Positions 36,056-44,284 of a stretch of DNA of 64,000 bases are shown in pieces. Origin of the DNA: JANMEB01 sp041745295 (GTDB lineage: Bacteria; Planctomycetota; Planctomycetia; Pirellulales; Pirellulaceae); NCBI GenBank assembly GCA_041745295.1, contig JBGTJE010000089.1, positions 140,899 through 204,898 of the forward strand, written 5' to 3'. The translations under genes were made by a program, and so were the position numbers. Each line of letters opens with the position of its first letter. The stretch's first letter is position 1. Under the pieces are notes generated by a model. The model was not told the origin of the DNA. It did no database searches and was given only the letters and a program-made list of their open reading frames with translations.

Positions 36056-36661
36056 ATGCGTCACAGAAAAGTAGGTCGGCGATTGGGCCGGAGTTCTCCC
36101 CACCGCAAAGCGTTGATGCGCAATATGGCGAGCTGCCTGATTTTGACCGAGCGAGACGACGACTTTTACGAAGGCATGTTTCAATCCGACGGCAAAACGA
36201 CGATCAAGCCGCCGGCGATCAAGGGTCGCATTATCACGACGCTGGCCAAAGCCAAAGAAGCCCGTGCGTACATTGAAAGGTGTATCTCGATTGCCAAGCG
36301 TGCCCTGCCCCAACAGGAGGCTGCGGCCAAGTTCGCGACCACGGCTGAACGAAACTCAGAGCAATGGCTCAAATGGCGGAAAAGCGATCAGTGGAAAAAA
36401 TGGGCAGCCGAAATGGCCCCTGTCGTCGTCGCTAAGCGACGAGCGTTTCAGATGCTCGGCAGCAAAGACGCCGTCCGACTCTTGTTCGACGAAATCGCTC
36501 CGCGATTTGCCGCTCGACAAGGAGGCTACACTCGAGTCCTCAAAATGTCAAAACCCCGCTTGGGCGACGCCGGTGATCGGGCCATCATCGAGTTCGTCGG
36601 CGTCCACGATCGCGCCAAAAAGAAATCCGAACGACCCCAGTTCGAATCCGACAAAACCTAG
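36056..36661 (+). CDS. rplQ: 50S ribosomal protein L17, enlarged
   Basis: 201 residues of bL17. The start MRHRKVGRRLGRSSPHRKALMRNM and the C-terminal GGYTRVLKMSKPRLGDAGDRAIIEFV are canonical, but the usual ~120-residue protein is lengthened by two insertions: ~25 residues after MASCLI (DDDFYEGMFQSDGKTT) and ~40 residues around NSEQWLKWRKSDQWKKWAAE. The ATG at 36056 is the L17 start; a frame from 36014 adds 14 non-conserved residues. It closes the cluster and is followed by a hairpin. Confidence 0.93.
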   Translation: MRHRKVGRRLGRSSPHRKALMRNMASCLILTERDDDFYEGMFQSDGKTTIKPPAIKGRIITTLAKAKEARAYIERCISIAKRALPQQEAAAKFATTAERNSEQWLKWRKSDQWKKWAAEMAPVVVAKRRAFQMLGSKDAVRLLFDEIAPRFAARQGGYTRVLKMSKPRLGDAGDRAIIEFVGVHDRAKKKSERPQFESDKT

Positions 36662-36696
36662 TCGCGCCGCGATAGGTGCGCCTCGATTCTTTGTAG

Positions 36697-36722
36697 GGTG
36701 GGACGAGTCTTCGGGTCCCACC
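36697..36722. terminator. Hairpin between rplQ and the DUF454 gene
   Basis: GGTGGGAC (36697-36704) pairs perfectly with GTCCCACC (36715-36722) over a ten-base loop. It lies between convergent genes and has no long T-run, so a bidirectional terminator or REP-like element is possible. Confidence 0.5.
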
Positions 36723-36752
36723 ATCTTCGATTTCTAATGCATTTCGAAACGC

Positions 36753-37157
36753 TCAGCTTCGCACGATAAAAATACTGCCGAGCGCGTTAAGTCCGACGAT
36801 CGCCGCAATCGGCCAGACTCCAAGCACCCCCGTCATGTAAAGTGTCGTGCAGCTAATCACCGTGCTTCCCCAAATGAGAAATAGCACGGACGCCTTGGCC
36901 AAGCGAGACAGTCGCACGCGGCCATCGACAAACGGCAGAAATCGCGCGAAGAACTTATTCCGAACCAGCACCTTTTCCAAATGCGGATGACTACGAGAAA
37001 ATAAGAAACAAGCGAAGATCAAAAAGATGGTCGTCGGCATTCCCGGCAGAATCACTCCCAACGCCCCCAAGCCGACGCAGGCAACGCCAGTCGCCGCGAT
37101 GGCCCAGCGGACCAGGTAATTCGAGTTCTTTGCGGTAACTTCGTTTGACAATTTCAT
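36753..37157 (-). CDS. DUF454 (YbaN-like) membrane protein
   Basis: 134 residues with a tight cluster of membrane segments (VRWAIAATGVACVGLGALGVI, MPTTIFLIFACFLFSRS, LFLIWGSTVISCTTLYM and a C-terminal helix). The GVILPGMPTTIFLI and SHPHLEKVLVRNKFFARFL motifs are characteristic of DUF454. The ATG at 37157 is preceded by GGAAGGA. It is downstream of hisD on the same strand and may be read through from the his operon. Function unknown. Confidence 0.85.
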   Translation of the reverse strand: MKLSNEVTAKNSNYLVRWAIAATGVACVGLGALGVILPGMPTTIFLIFACFLFSRSHPHLEKVLVRNKFFARFLPFVDGRVRLSRLAKASVLFLIWGSTVISCTTLYMTGVLGVWPIAAIVGLNALGSIFIVRS

Positions 37158-37306
37158 TCCTTCCAAGCGACAAGTAAAATCCGAACCGCGGCGTCGCCGA
37201 TGCAATAAGGACAATTCACACATAATCGGCGTTCCATTCTACGCAACTCAAGCTCTCGCCGACCAACGCTTGCATCGACGGAATGAATCTGAGTGCTGGG
37301 TAGGCT

Positions 37307-38584
37307 TCAAGGCTTTTGCGACTTTCTTCGCCTGGCACTTTCGGCGTGAGCGGGCAAGCCTTCAAGCAGCGCCAATTGGATCGTGTCCGCGATCATTGGT
37401 TGAGCGGTGGACAGGTCGTCAATTCGCAACCAAGTTTGGCGACGAAGAAATGTCTCCACCGAAAGACCAGAGGCGTACCGGGCCGTGCCCCCGGTCGGCA
37501 AGACATGATTCGGCCCGGCACCGTAATCACCGAAAACTTCGGCGCTGTTCCCTCCAATGAATAAACAGCCGCAGCGAGTCAGGTGCGGTGCCAATAGTTG
37601 CGGGTCCGCCAGATGCAATTCCAAGTGTTCCGGGGCAATTTCTTGGCAAAAGGAAAGAGCCTGATCCCAGTCTCGGGCCACGAGCGCAAAGCCATGCCGC
37701 AGTGATTGTCGGGCGACGGCGTCCGTCGTCAGCAGTTTCAATTGCCGCTCAAGTTCACGGTTTACCGAGGCAACCATTGTTTCTGAAAATGCCAATAGCA
37801 TTGGCCGGGCATCGACGTCGTGCTCGGCCTGGGCCAACAGATCGGCTGCGACGGTTGCAGGGTTGGCCGAATCGTCGGCAACGACCAGCAACTCGGACGG
37901 GCCGGCAAGCATATCAATTCGCGCGTCAACCGAAACGAGTTGTTTTGCGGCGGTCACCCAACGATTCCCAGGCCCAACGATCACATCACACTTAGGGGCT
38001 CCGCCAATTCCATAAGCCAACGCGGCAATAGCATGGGCGCCGCCGGCTGCAAGAAATCCGTTGGCTCCGGCGATCGCCGCTGCGGCCAGCATCAAGTTAG
38101 TAGCCGCCGGGGACGAAACCCAAATCTGAGGGACTCCGGCGACGCGCGCGGTCACTGCCGTCATCAACAGACTCGAAACTAGCGGATAGCGGCCTCCGGG
38201 GACGTAGCAGCCCGCAGCGGAGAGGGGATGCCACGTTTGTCCGGCCATGCCACCGTACAGCGCCAGTTCCATCGGCTGGATCAGGCCAAGTTGAGCTTGG
38301 GCGAAAGCGCGGATACGCTGGGCGACTCGCTCGAGCAATTCGCGAGTCTCTCGGTCAAGCGCATCCAGCTCACGTTCGCATGCCGCCCGATCGTAAATCA
38401 ATGGATCATTTGGCTTGCGCTGATCCCAATGGCTGACGAGCATTCGTAGCGACGGTTCGCCCCCCGAGCGCACTTGCTCGATGATTTGAGCGGCTTGTTG
38501 CAACGTCTCGGCCGCAACCCCCGATTCGCGGCGAAGGTCAGCGATTGAGTCGACGTTTATGATTTTAAGTACGTTGGATTTCAT
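37307..38584 (-). CDS. hisD: Histidinol dehydrogenase
   Basis: 425 residues. It oxidises L-histidinol in two NAD-dependent steps to L-histidine, the last step of the pathway. Family motifs are WHPLSAAGCYVPGGRYPLVSS, DVIVGPGNRWVTAAK and the catalytic Glu-His pair in EIAPEHLELHLA. The ATG at 38584 begins MKSNVLKIINVDS; the open frame further upstream is a palindromic repeat region. It is the last gene of the his operon, separated by 147 bases from the HisA fusion gene. Confidence 0.96.
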   Translation of the reverse strand: MKSNVLKIINVDSIADLRRESGVAAETLQQAAQIIEQVRSGGEPSLRMLVSHWDQRKPNDPLIYDRAACERELDALDRETRELLERVAQRIRAFAQAQLGLIQPMELALYGGMAGQTWHPLSAAGCYVPGGRYPLVSSLLMTAVTARVAGVPQIWVSSPAATNLMLAAAAIAGANGFLAAGGAHAIAALAYGIGGAPKCDVIVGPGNRWVTAAKQLVSVDARIDMLAGPSELLVVADDSANPATVAADLLAQAEHDVDARPMLLAFSETMVASVNRELERQLKLLTTDAVARQSLRHGFALVARDWDQALSFCQEIAPEHLELHLADPQLLAPHLTRCGCLFIGGNSAEVFGDYGAGPNHVLPTGGTARYASGLSVETFLRRQTWLRIDDLSTAQPMIADTIQLALLEGLPAHAESARRRKSQKP

Positions 38585-38663
38585 GTCGGACAAATTGTCT
38601 CTATGGCCATTGTCTCCAAATGCCGAGGCGCTGCCTGGGAACCAGAGCGGAGCCGCAATTCTT

Positions 38664-38700
38664 TCTTGTGTGCCACGGGCTATGCCCGTGCATTTTTGTG
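38664..38700. repeat. Palindromic repeat in the his operon, GTGCCACGGGC family
   Basis: TTGTGTGCCACGGGCTATGC followed by CCGTGCATTTTT, an inverted repeat (GCACGGGC/GCCCGTGC type). It lies between the HisA fusion gene and hisD and ends in a T-run on the plus strand. Confidence 0.7.
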
Positions 38701-38731
38701 CAAAGCCGCTTCGCCCTCCCAATTAATTCGA

Positions 38732-40000
38732 TTACGAAGCGTTCGTTGACTTTGCGTTTCCGGGTCGGCGGGAGACTCGCAATTGGCGGCGGTTCAATTC
38801 GCGGGAGACATCGGCCCAATCCACTCCGCTGGCCGCCAGTTTGACCAAGGTGAAGTAGAGCAAATCAGTCGCTTCGGCAACGACGTCGGCAGGTCGCTCA
38901 GCCGCCACCAACTCGTGGGCCTCTTCGACGACTTTGGCTTTCAAAAGCGCCGGGTCGTTCAGTAGTCTTCGAGTGTACGAGCCGCGTGGCGAATCGAAGA
39001 CGCGGCCCGCGATTCGCCGGGCAAGTTCAGGAACGCCTTGCGATGCACCCCAGCACGTTCTAGTATCCCGATGACAGAACCCGCTCCCCTGCTGGTGTAC
39101 CTGAAACCGCAGCGCATCGCGGTCGCAGTCCGCCGACACTCGCAAAAGTTGTTGGGTTGCTCCGGAAGTTTTGCCTTTAACCCACAGTCCACGCTCGCGG
39201 GAATGATAAACGCCGCGCCCCGATTCGATCGCCGCGTGAAGGCTTTCGCGACTTGAGTGGGCCAGCCCCAACGCAACCTCGTGCTCGTCCACCACAACCG
39301 TGGGCCAGAGTCCGTCGTTTCGATCGGATCGCATCGGCGCCGCGAAGGCATCAGTTAAACTCAATCGACCTTTGTAGAGCGCCATCCCAACCTGTGCGTC
39401 GCAGCCCATCGCATCGAGCGCCGCGATTTCTTCGACTGTCGTAATCCCTCCAGCGATCGTCACACGCACTGTCCCGGCGGCTTTTGCGATCGCTTCGACC
39501 GCGTCCATTCGCGTTCCAGCCATTCGGCCTTCGCGTTCCACGAAAGTCACCAGAAATCCACCCACCAATTCGCGAAGCTCACCCATTCGTTCGAGCACGG
39601 TTCGGCCAGTGCGTGTTGTCCAACCCTCCACGACAACTTCGTCGTTTACGGCATCCAATGCCGCGATGACCCGTTCGCGCGGCAATTGCCGCAACAATTC
39701 CGGCTGGGCGGCAGTTCCTAGGACGACAGACTCCGCACCGGCGTCCAACCAGGCGAAAGCCGCTTCGGCCGATCGAATCCCACCGCCGACGCGGCATGGA
39801 GCAAGTTCGATCAGCTCATGGATCAGCGCCGCATTCGAGCCCTGGCCCAGGGCTGCGTCGAGATCGACCACGGCAATCGATCCAACGCGAGCGAACTTTT
39901 CCGCCAACGGTCGGGGATCGCCCGCGTCGAGCTCGAATTGCTTGCCGCCGATGAGTTGCACCGCGTTTCCCGCCATCAAGTCGATCGAAGGGACGATCAT
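38732..40000 (-). CDS. hisA: HisA-HisI-HisE trifunctional fusion
   Basis: 422 residues in one frame covering three histidine pathway enzymes. Residues 1-220 are HisA (ProFAR isomerase) with catalytic Asp in VPSIDLMAGNAVQ and the second Asp at ~116 (AALDAVND). Residues ~228-318 are HisI (phosphoribosyl-AMP cyclohydrolase) with GLWVKGKTSGATQ, the zinc-binding SADCDRDAL and CHRDTRTCW. Residues ~325-405 are HisE (phosphoribosyl-ATP pyrophosphatase) with KVVEEAHEL and DVVAEATDLLYF. HisE and HisI act before HisA, so steps 2, 3 and 4 are joined in one polypeptide. The start ATG at 40000 overlaps hisF by four bases. Confidence 0.93.
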   Translation of the reverse strand: MIVPSIDLMAGNAVQLIGGKQFELDAGDPRPLAEKFARVGSIAVVDLDAALGQGSNAALIHELIELAPCRVGGGIRSAEAAFAWLDAGAESVVLGTAAQPELLRQLPRERVIAALDAVNDEVVVEGWTTRTGRTVLERMGELRELVGGFLVTFVEREGRMAGTRMDAVEAIAKAAGTVRVTIAGGITTVEEIAALDAMGCDAQVGMALYKGRLSLTDAFAAPMRSDRNDGLWPTVVVDEHEVALGLAHSSRESLHAAIESGRGVYHSRERGLWVKGKTSGATQQLLRVSADCDRDALRFQVHQQGSGFCHRDTRTCWGASQGVPELARRIAGRVFDSPRGSYTRRLLNDPALLKAKVVEEAHELVAAERPADVVAEATDLLYFTLVKLAASGVDWADVSRELNRRQLRVSRRPGNAKSTNAS

Positions 40001-40752
40001 TGCCGTACCTCCACTTGTTGCTTCGCCAAGAAGTCCTTGATCTCCGCCACGCTCAATTCGCCCGAGTGAAAAATGCTTGCCGCTAGGACGGCATCGGCGC
40101 CGGCCTGGATGGCTTCGAGCAAGTGTTGCGGCTCGTTGGCACCCCCCGAGGCGATAATCGGAACGGTCACCGCGCCGCTGACGGCCGAGATCAGCTCCAA
40201 GCAATATCCTATTCGTGTGCCATCGCGATCCAAGCTTGTCAGTAGGATTTCGCCCACGCCTCGATCGACTCCCTTCCGGCACCATTCGACGACATCGAGT
40301 CCCGTCCGAGTCGTGCCCGAATGAATGACGACTTCCCAGAATCCGCGTTCGACTTCCGCTGCGTCCACAGCGAGCACGGTGCATTGCGAACCAAACTGCC
40401 GGGCCAAACCGTTGATCAATTCCGGATCCTGAACGGCGGCAGAGTTAATTGAAACTTTATCCGCGCCGAACTCCAACAACCGGGCGGCATCGATCACATT
40501 GCGAACGCCCCCACCAACTGTCAGGGGAATCGAAAGGGCTTCGCGCACGGTCTTGACCGTTTCCACCTGATTGGCTCGGCCCATCACGGTCGCGGAGACG
40601 TCGAGCACGACAATTTCGTCGGCACCTTGAGTTTCATACAACGCGGCTTGCTCCGCCGGCGACCCGACGTCGCGCAAATTCTCGAAACGAACGCCTTTGA
40701 CGACGCGCCCATCGCGACAATCCAGGCAGGGAATGATTCGCTTGGTCAGCAT
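39997..40752 (-). CDS. hisF: Imidazole glycerol phosphate synthase, cyclase subunit
   Basis: 251 residues. HisF uses ammonia from HisH and the HisA product to make imidazole glycerol phosphate and AICAR. Catalytic Asp residues are in RIIPCLDCRDGRVVKG and in AVDAAEVE-region/LTSLDRDGTRIGY; the C-terminus IIASGGANEPQHLLEA is typical. It overlaps both neighbours (hisH by seven bases and hisA by four), which argues for translational coupling. Confidence 0.97.
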   Translation of the reverse strand: MLTKRIIPCLDCRDGRVVKGVRFENLRDVGSPAEQAALYETQGADEIVVLDVSATVMGRANQVETVKTVREALSIPLTVGGGVRNVIDAARLLEFGADKVSINSAAVQDPELINGLARQFGSQCTVLAVDAAEVERGFWEVVIHSGTTRTGLDVVEWCRKGVDRGVGEILLTSLDRDGTRIGYCLELISAVSGAVTVPIIASGGANEPQHLLEAIQAGADAVLAASIFHSGELSVAEIKDFLAKQQVEVRQ

Positions 40753-41381
40753 CGGACTCGCTCCTCAGAACTCGTGGTCGCGGTCGCTTGCAACCAGCGC
40801 CGCAAGAGATCTTGTCCCCAGGCACCCGACAATTCCGGATGAAACTGACATGCCAAAACATTGTTTCGTTCGACTGCCGCGATCAGCCGCCGGCCGTTAT
40901 GCGTCCAAGCGGGAGTCCATCCAAGCGGACATTCGTTGAGTCCGTACGAGTTGGCAAAGTAGGCGTGTCCGCTGACGAGAAATCGGCTGTCCGCCGCGGC
41001 TTCGACCAAATTCCAACCGAGTTGAGGGACGCGAGTTGCCTGCAATCGCTCCACTCGAGTTTGGAAAATGGAAAATCCTGTGATACCGGGGCTCTCGTCA
41101 CTCTCCGCAGCCAGCAATTGCAGTCCGAGACAGATCGCCAGTGTTGGGCGGCCGCGGGCAATGCGATTCTGCAATGCGCCGACCAGTCCCAATTCAACAA
41201 GCCGCTGCATGGCCGCCGCAAATGCTCCAACGCCTGGTAAGACCAATCGAGCGGCTCGTTCGATTTCTTCCGGCCGGTCGATCAGAACCGGAGTGGCTCC
41301 CACTCGACGAAGGCCTGCTTCGACCGAAGCCAAATTGGCAACTCCTGTTTTGACGACGCCCACGAATGACTCGCCTTCCAT
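40746..41381 (-). CDS. hisH: Imidazole glycerol phosphate synthase, glutaminase subunit
   Basis: 211 residues of a class I glutamine amidotransferase. The nucleophile Cys84 is in TLAICLGLQLL and the catalytic His/Glu pair in ACQFHPELSG. HisH feeds ammonia to HisF. The ATG at 41381 shares a base with the hisB stop; the longer frame to 41618 is a shadow of hisB. Confidence 0.96.
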   Translation of the reverse strand: MEGESFVGVVKTGVANLASVEAGLRRVGATPVLIDRPEEIERAARLVLPGVGAFAAAMQRLVELGLVGALQNRIARGRPTLAICLGLQLLAAESDESPGITGFSIFQTRVERLQATRVPQLGWNLVEAAADSRFLVSGHAYFANSYGLNECPLGWTPAWTHNGRRLIAAVERNNVLACQFHPELSGAWGQDLLRRWLQATATTSSEERVRC

Positions 41382-41974
41382 TACAACGACCCCTTCGTGC
41401 TGGGAATCGCATCGCTGCCGGCGCGGGAGACCGCCATCCGCAACGCCAAGGCGACCGCCTTGAAGCCGGCCTCCGCTACGTGATGCGCGTTCGAGCCGCG
41501 TATTAAATCGACGTGCATCGTCGCTCGAGCGGCGATCGCCAGCGATGAAAGCACATGGGGAATATTCTCGCAGCTCAGCCCGCCCAGCTGTTCGCGGTTC
41601 AAGGGCAAATCGATCCAAGCGCCCGGCCGGCCGGACAAATCAATTGCGCAGCGCGCCAACGCCTCATCCAGGGGAGCGTAGGCGTATCCGAATCGGACGA
41701 TTCCGCGGCGATCGTCCAATGCCTGATCGATCGCTTGGCCCAACACGATCGCGCAATCCTCCGCGGTATGGTGATCGTCTATTTGCAAATCCCCTTTACA
41801 AGTCACACTCAAATCCATTCGCGAGTGTTTTGCCAAGCTGGACAGTAAATGATCGAGAAACCCAATGCCAGTTTGGCAATTGGAAGAACCGGTGCCATCA
41901 AGGTTCAGCTTCAACGAGATCTTCGTTTCCAATGTGTCGCGCGAAATCTGTGCGATTCTGCCGATGGTTGTCAT
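41381..41974 (-). CDS. hisB: Imidazoleglycerol-phosphate dehydratase
   Basis: 197 residues, monofunctional dehydratase without a phosphatase domain. Conserved metal-binding motifs are GFLDHLLSSLAKH, DDHHTAEDCAI and the C-terminal NAHHVAEAGFKA. It converts imidazole glycerol phosphate to imidazole acetol phosphate. The missing histidinol-phosphate phosphatase must be encoded elsewhere. Confidence 0.97.
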   Translation of the reverse strand: MTTIGRIAQISRDTLETKISLKLNLDGTGSSNCQTGIGFLDHLLSSLAKHSRMDLSVTCKGDLQIDDHHTAEDCAIVLGQAIDQALDDRRGIVRFGYAYAPLDEALARCAIDLSGRPGAWIDLPLNREQLGGLSCENIPHVLSSLAIAARATMHVDLIRGSNAHHVAEAGFKAVALALRMAVSRAGSDAIPSTKGSL

Positions 41975-42079
41975 GAGAGGCTCGTTTTGAAAAAGCTGGT
42001 CGATCTTTTTTTGCGTTAAAAACTGCTTGACGTTTTTCGTTACTACATTTTTCTAACGGCATGCCCGAGTTCTTCGTGG

Positions 42080-42122
42080 CCCCCTCACCCTGCCCTCTCC
42101 CCCGCGGCGGGGCGAGGGAACT
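42080..42122. repeat. CCCTCACCCTGCCCTCTC palindrome in the his operon
   Basis: Third copy of the family also present at 8702, 19335 and 55985: CCCCCTCACCCTGCCCTCTC then CCCGCGGCGGGGCGAGGG. It occupies the 152-base gap between hisC and hisB. Confidence 0.85.
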
Positions 42123-42126
42123 TGTT

Positions 42127-43200
42127 CTAAAGTACTTTTTCTAGTTCAAGGATCAAAAACTCAAAGTCGCGTTGGTTTCCGGGGCAAGTGATTCTCAGGC
42201 AGTCGGACAGACTCGGTTGTTCACCAAACCAACGGATTGCAATTCCTTGTTCCGCCAGGGTTTTCCAAATGAATTCCGCCCGCGTGGTTCGCGCGAAAAC
42301 AAAATTTCCTTGGGACGGTACCGCATCCAGACCCTTCAACGACAAATACTCAAACAATGCGGCTCGTTCTGCTCTTACCTGTGCCACGTACGGTGCAAGC
42401 TCGTTGGATTCGTTTTGCAGCGTAAGCATGGCGCACGCAGCACTTAGACCTGACACCGAATAGGGATTTCCCGCGCGGCGAAGCCATTCGATTAGCCGGG
42501 CTTGACCTACAGCGTATCCAACCCGCAACCCGGCTAGTCCCCACGCCTTGGAAAACGTGCGGACCACGATCGCATTCGACATTCGCAATGCCGCGCTCGT
42601 CAAGTCTACATCCGCAAATTCGGTGTACGCCAAATCCACGAGTAGCAGTGCGTGTGGCGCCTCGACCGCAAGGCGCGAGAGGTCGGCGGTAGAAATGACT
42701 TCGCCCGTCGGATTGTTGGGCGAGACAACGGCAATGATGCCGGTCCGATCGGAGACGTTTTCGAGAACTGCCTGTACGGGGTAGTCTCCGCGTGGCCAAG
42801 GGACTTCCATACATATGCCATTGGCCAATCGGCAGTACTTCGTCAACATCTCAAATGTTGGAACCGGCAAAATCATTTCCCGCCCGGATTCGAGAAACGC
42901 CAAGCAGATTCTCAGCAATGCATCGTCGCCACCGGCGGTTACCAAGATTTGCTCCCGTTCGACGCCCAACCGATTGGCAAGCACGGCTTCCAAGTCACTA
43001 ACGATTGGATAGCGCCGCAGCAGCTGTGGGCCCAACCTGGATAAGTCGCTTGGGCTAATCGTCGGCGGCCGGCCCTCGTTTCGATCCAATCGCAACCGAG
43101 GACTCGATGTAGCGATCGGCATTCGATAGGCCTCTTGATTGGCAATGCGGTCGGCTGGTTTCAACTCGGCATCACATCGTGAAATGTCTAGAGCGTTCAT
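42127..43200 (-). CDS. hisC: Histidinol-phosphate aminotransferase
   Basis: 357 residues of a class I/II PLP aminotransferase. SPNNPTGEVIS, the PLP-lysine motif RTFSKAWGLAGLRVGYAVG and C-terminal RITCPGNQRDFEFLI are typical. It transaminates imidazole acetol phosphate with glutamate. It begins 21 bases after hisG. Confidence 0.95.
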   Translation of the reverse strand: MNALDISRCDAELKPADRIANQEAYRMPIATSSPRLRLDRNEGRPPTISPSDLSRLGPQLLRRYPIVSDLEAVLANRLGVEREQILVTAGGDDALLRICLAFLESGREMILPVPTFEMLTKYCRLANGICMEVPWPRGDYPVQAVLENVSDRTGIIAVVSPNNPTGEVISTADLSRLAVEAPHALLLVDLAYTEFADVDLTSAALRMSNAIVVRTFSKAWGLAGLRVGYAVGQARLIEWLRRAGNPYSVSGLSAACAMLTLQNESNELAPYVAQVRAERAALFEYLSLKGLDAVPSQGNFVFARTTRAEFIWKTLAEQGIAIRWFGEQPSLSDCLRITCPGNQRDFEFLILELEKVL

Positions 43201-43221
43201 AAGGCTTTTCTCGCGCAGGTT

Positions 43222-44097
43222 TCAGGGGACAATTTGTGACAACTGGCTGACCACAATATCGGTCCCGCCGAGGGCCTTGATCTTGGTGATCAACGTTGGC
43301 AGTTCGGTTCGAGGAGCAGCCACTTTAATCGCAAACCCTTGATCTCCGTGCAGCGGCGAAATGGTGGGCTCGCGCATACAAGGCAACGCCTTCACGACTT
43401 GATCCAAGACCGCCCGCGTCACATTGATTTCAACCATCACACGCAGGCGCGCCTCCAATACCGACTTGAGCAAGACGACGAACTCCTCGACTCGAGCGCG
43501 CAATGCCGGCTGGTCCAGCGTCGCCGGCGCCGCGTACAAACGAGTGGATGAGGACATGATTTGGTCGATGATCTCCAAGCCGTTGGCTTTAAGCGTAGCT
43601 CCGGTGGCGACGACATCGACGATACAATCAGCGTCTTCGGGCGGATAGACTTCGGTCGAACCAAACGACCGCAAGTAGGTCGCTTGAAGGTCGTTCTTTT
43701 TAATCCAACGTTGGGTTAATTGTTCCAACTCGGATGCCACGACGAGTGGCTTCTTGAGAAAATCCGAATCGGCCGCACTGCGGGCCGGCGCGGCGACGAC
43801 CACGCGGACGGGGTCCAGGCAGGTGTCGAGCAGTTCGATCGGTCCTCCGCCGAATTCCTCAATCCAATCGGCACCGGCGAAGCCGAGGTCGCGCGATCCC
43901 AATTGCAACATTTTCACGATCGCTTGGGGTTTGAGCAGCTTCGTCTCAAACCCGCCGACGGAGACTTCGGGTCGATATTCGCGAGCCGCAGAGCGCACTC
44001 GAATGCCTGCATCGCCCATCAATCGATCGACGCCTTCGGACATTCGCCCCTTGGGAAGGCCCAGCCGCAATAGATCCGGATGCAATTTGTGAGTCAT
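43222..44097 (-). CDS. hisG: ATP phosphoribosyltransferase (long form)
   Basis: 291 residues, first and feedback-regulated enzyme of histidine biosynthesis. The catalytic part begins LRLGLPKGRMSEGV and contains DCIVDVVATGATLKANGLEII; the C-terminal ~80 residues form the HisG_C regulatory domain (SVLEARLRVMVEINVTRAVLD...). Being the long form, it should not need HisZ. AAGGAG (44107-44112) is nine bases from the ATG at 44097 but only three from the ATG at 44103, which decides for 44097. It is the first structural gene behind the attenuator. Confidence 0.96.
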   Translation of the reverse strand: MTHKLHPDLLRLGLPKGRMSEGVDRLMGDAGIRVRSAAREYRPEVSVGGFETKLLKPQAIVKMLQLGSRDLGFAGADWIEEFGGGPIELLDTCLDPVRVVVAAPARSAADSDFLKKPLVVASELEQLTQRWIKKNDLQATYLRSFGSTEVYPPEDADCIVDVVATGATLKANGLEIIDQIMSSSTRLYAAPATLDQPALRARVEEFVVLLKSVLEARLRVMVEINVTRAVLDQVVKALPCMREPTISPLHGDQGFAIKVAAPRTELPTLITKIKALGGTDIVVSQLSQIVP

Positions 44098-44149
44098 CGT
44101 CATCGGCTCCTTGGAAAAAGCGCGTGACGCCAACACAATCCCTCGGCGC

Positions 44150-44177
44150 AAAAGAAAACGCCGACAGGTGCCGGCGT
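44150..44177 (-). terminator. Intrinsic terminator of the his attenuator
   Basis: On the minus strand ACGCCG (44177-44172) pairs with CGGCGT (44163-44158) across GCACCTGT, followed at once by TTTCTTTT (44157-44150). The hairpin lies between the His-rich leader ORF and hisG, and its 5' arm can instead pair with the end of the leader coding sequence. Confidence 0.85.
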
Positions 44178-44222
44178 CGCGTCGTTCAGACTATTAAGTC
44201 AAACAAAATCACGCCGCCGCAC
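44168..44222 (-). promoter_or_regulatory. Antiterminator pairing of the his attenuator
   Basis: Minus-strand GTGCGGCGGCGT (44222-44211), the last codons of the leader peptide, is complementary to ACGCCGGCAC (44177-44168), the 5' arm of the terminator, with one small bulge. Ribosome stalling on the upstream His codons would leave this segment free, form the antiterminator and allow transcription of hisG. A ribosome reaching the stop codon would cover it and release the terminator. Confidence 0.7.
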
Positions 44223-44274
44223 TTTCGTGGGTCGAATGGTGGTGGACGCGATGATGGATGAATGTTGATCTCAT
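44209..44274 (-). CDS. hisL: Histidine-rich leader peptide
   Basis: A 21-codon frame with six histidines, at positions 7, 8, 11, 12, 13 and 16 (IHHRVHHHSTH), ending in three alanines and TGA. It lies between a sigma70-like promoter and an intrinsic terminator in front of hisG, as expected of an attenuator leader. There is no Shine-Dalgarno; the predicted transcript starts only a few bases before the ATG, so translation may be leaderless. Too short for standard gene callers. Confidence 0.8.
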   Translation of the reverse strand: MRSTFIHHRVHHHSTHESAAA

Positions 44275-44284
44275 GTTGATACCG

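Noticed and set aside
40000..40384. N-terminal extension of the HisA fusion frame
   Set aside because: It is antisense-frame reading of hisF; HisA starts exactly at the ATG at 40000, in the usual four-base overlap.
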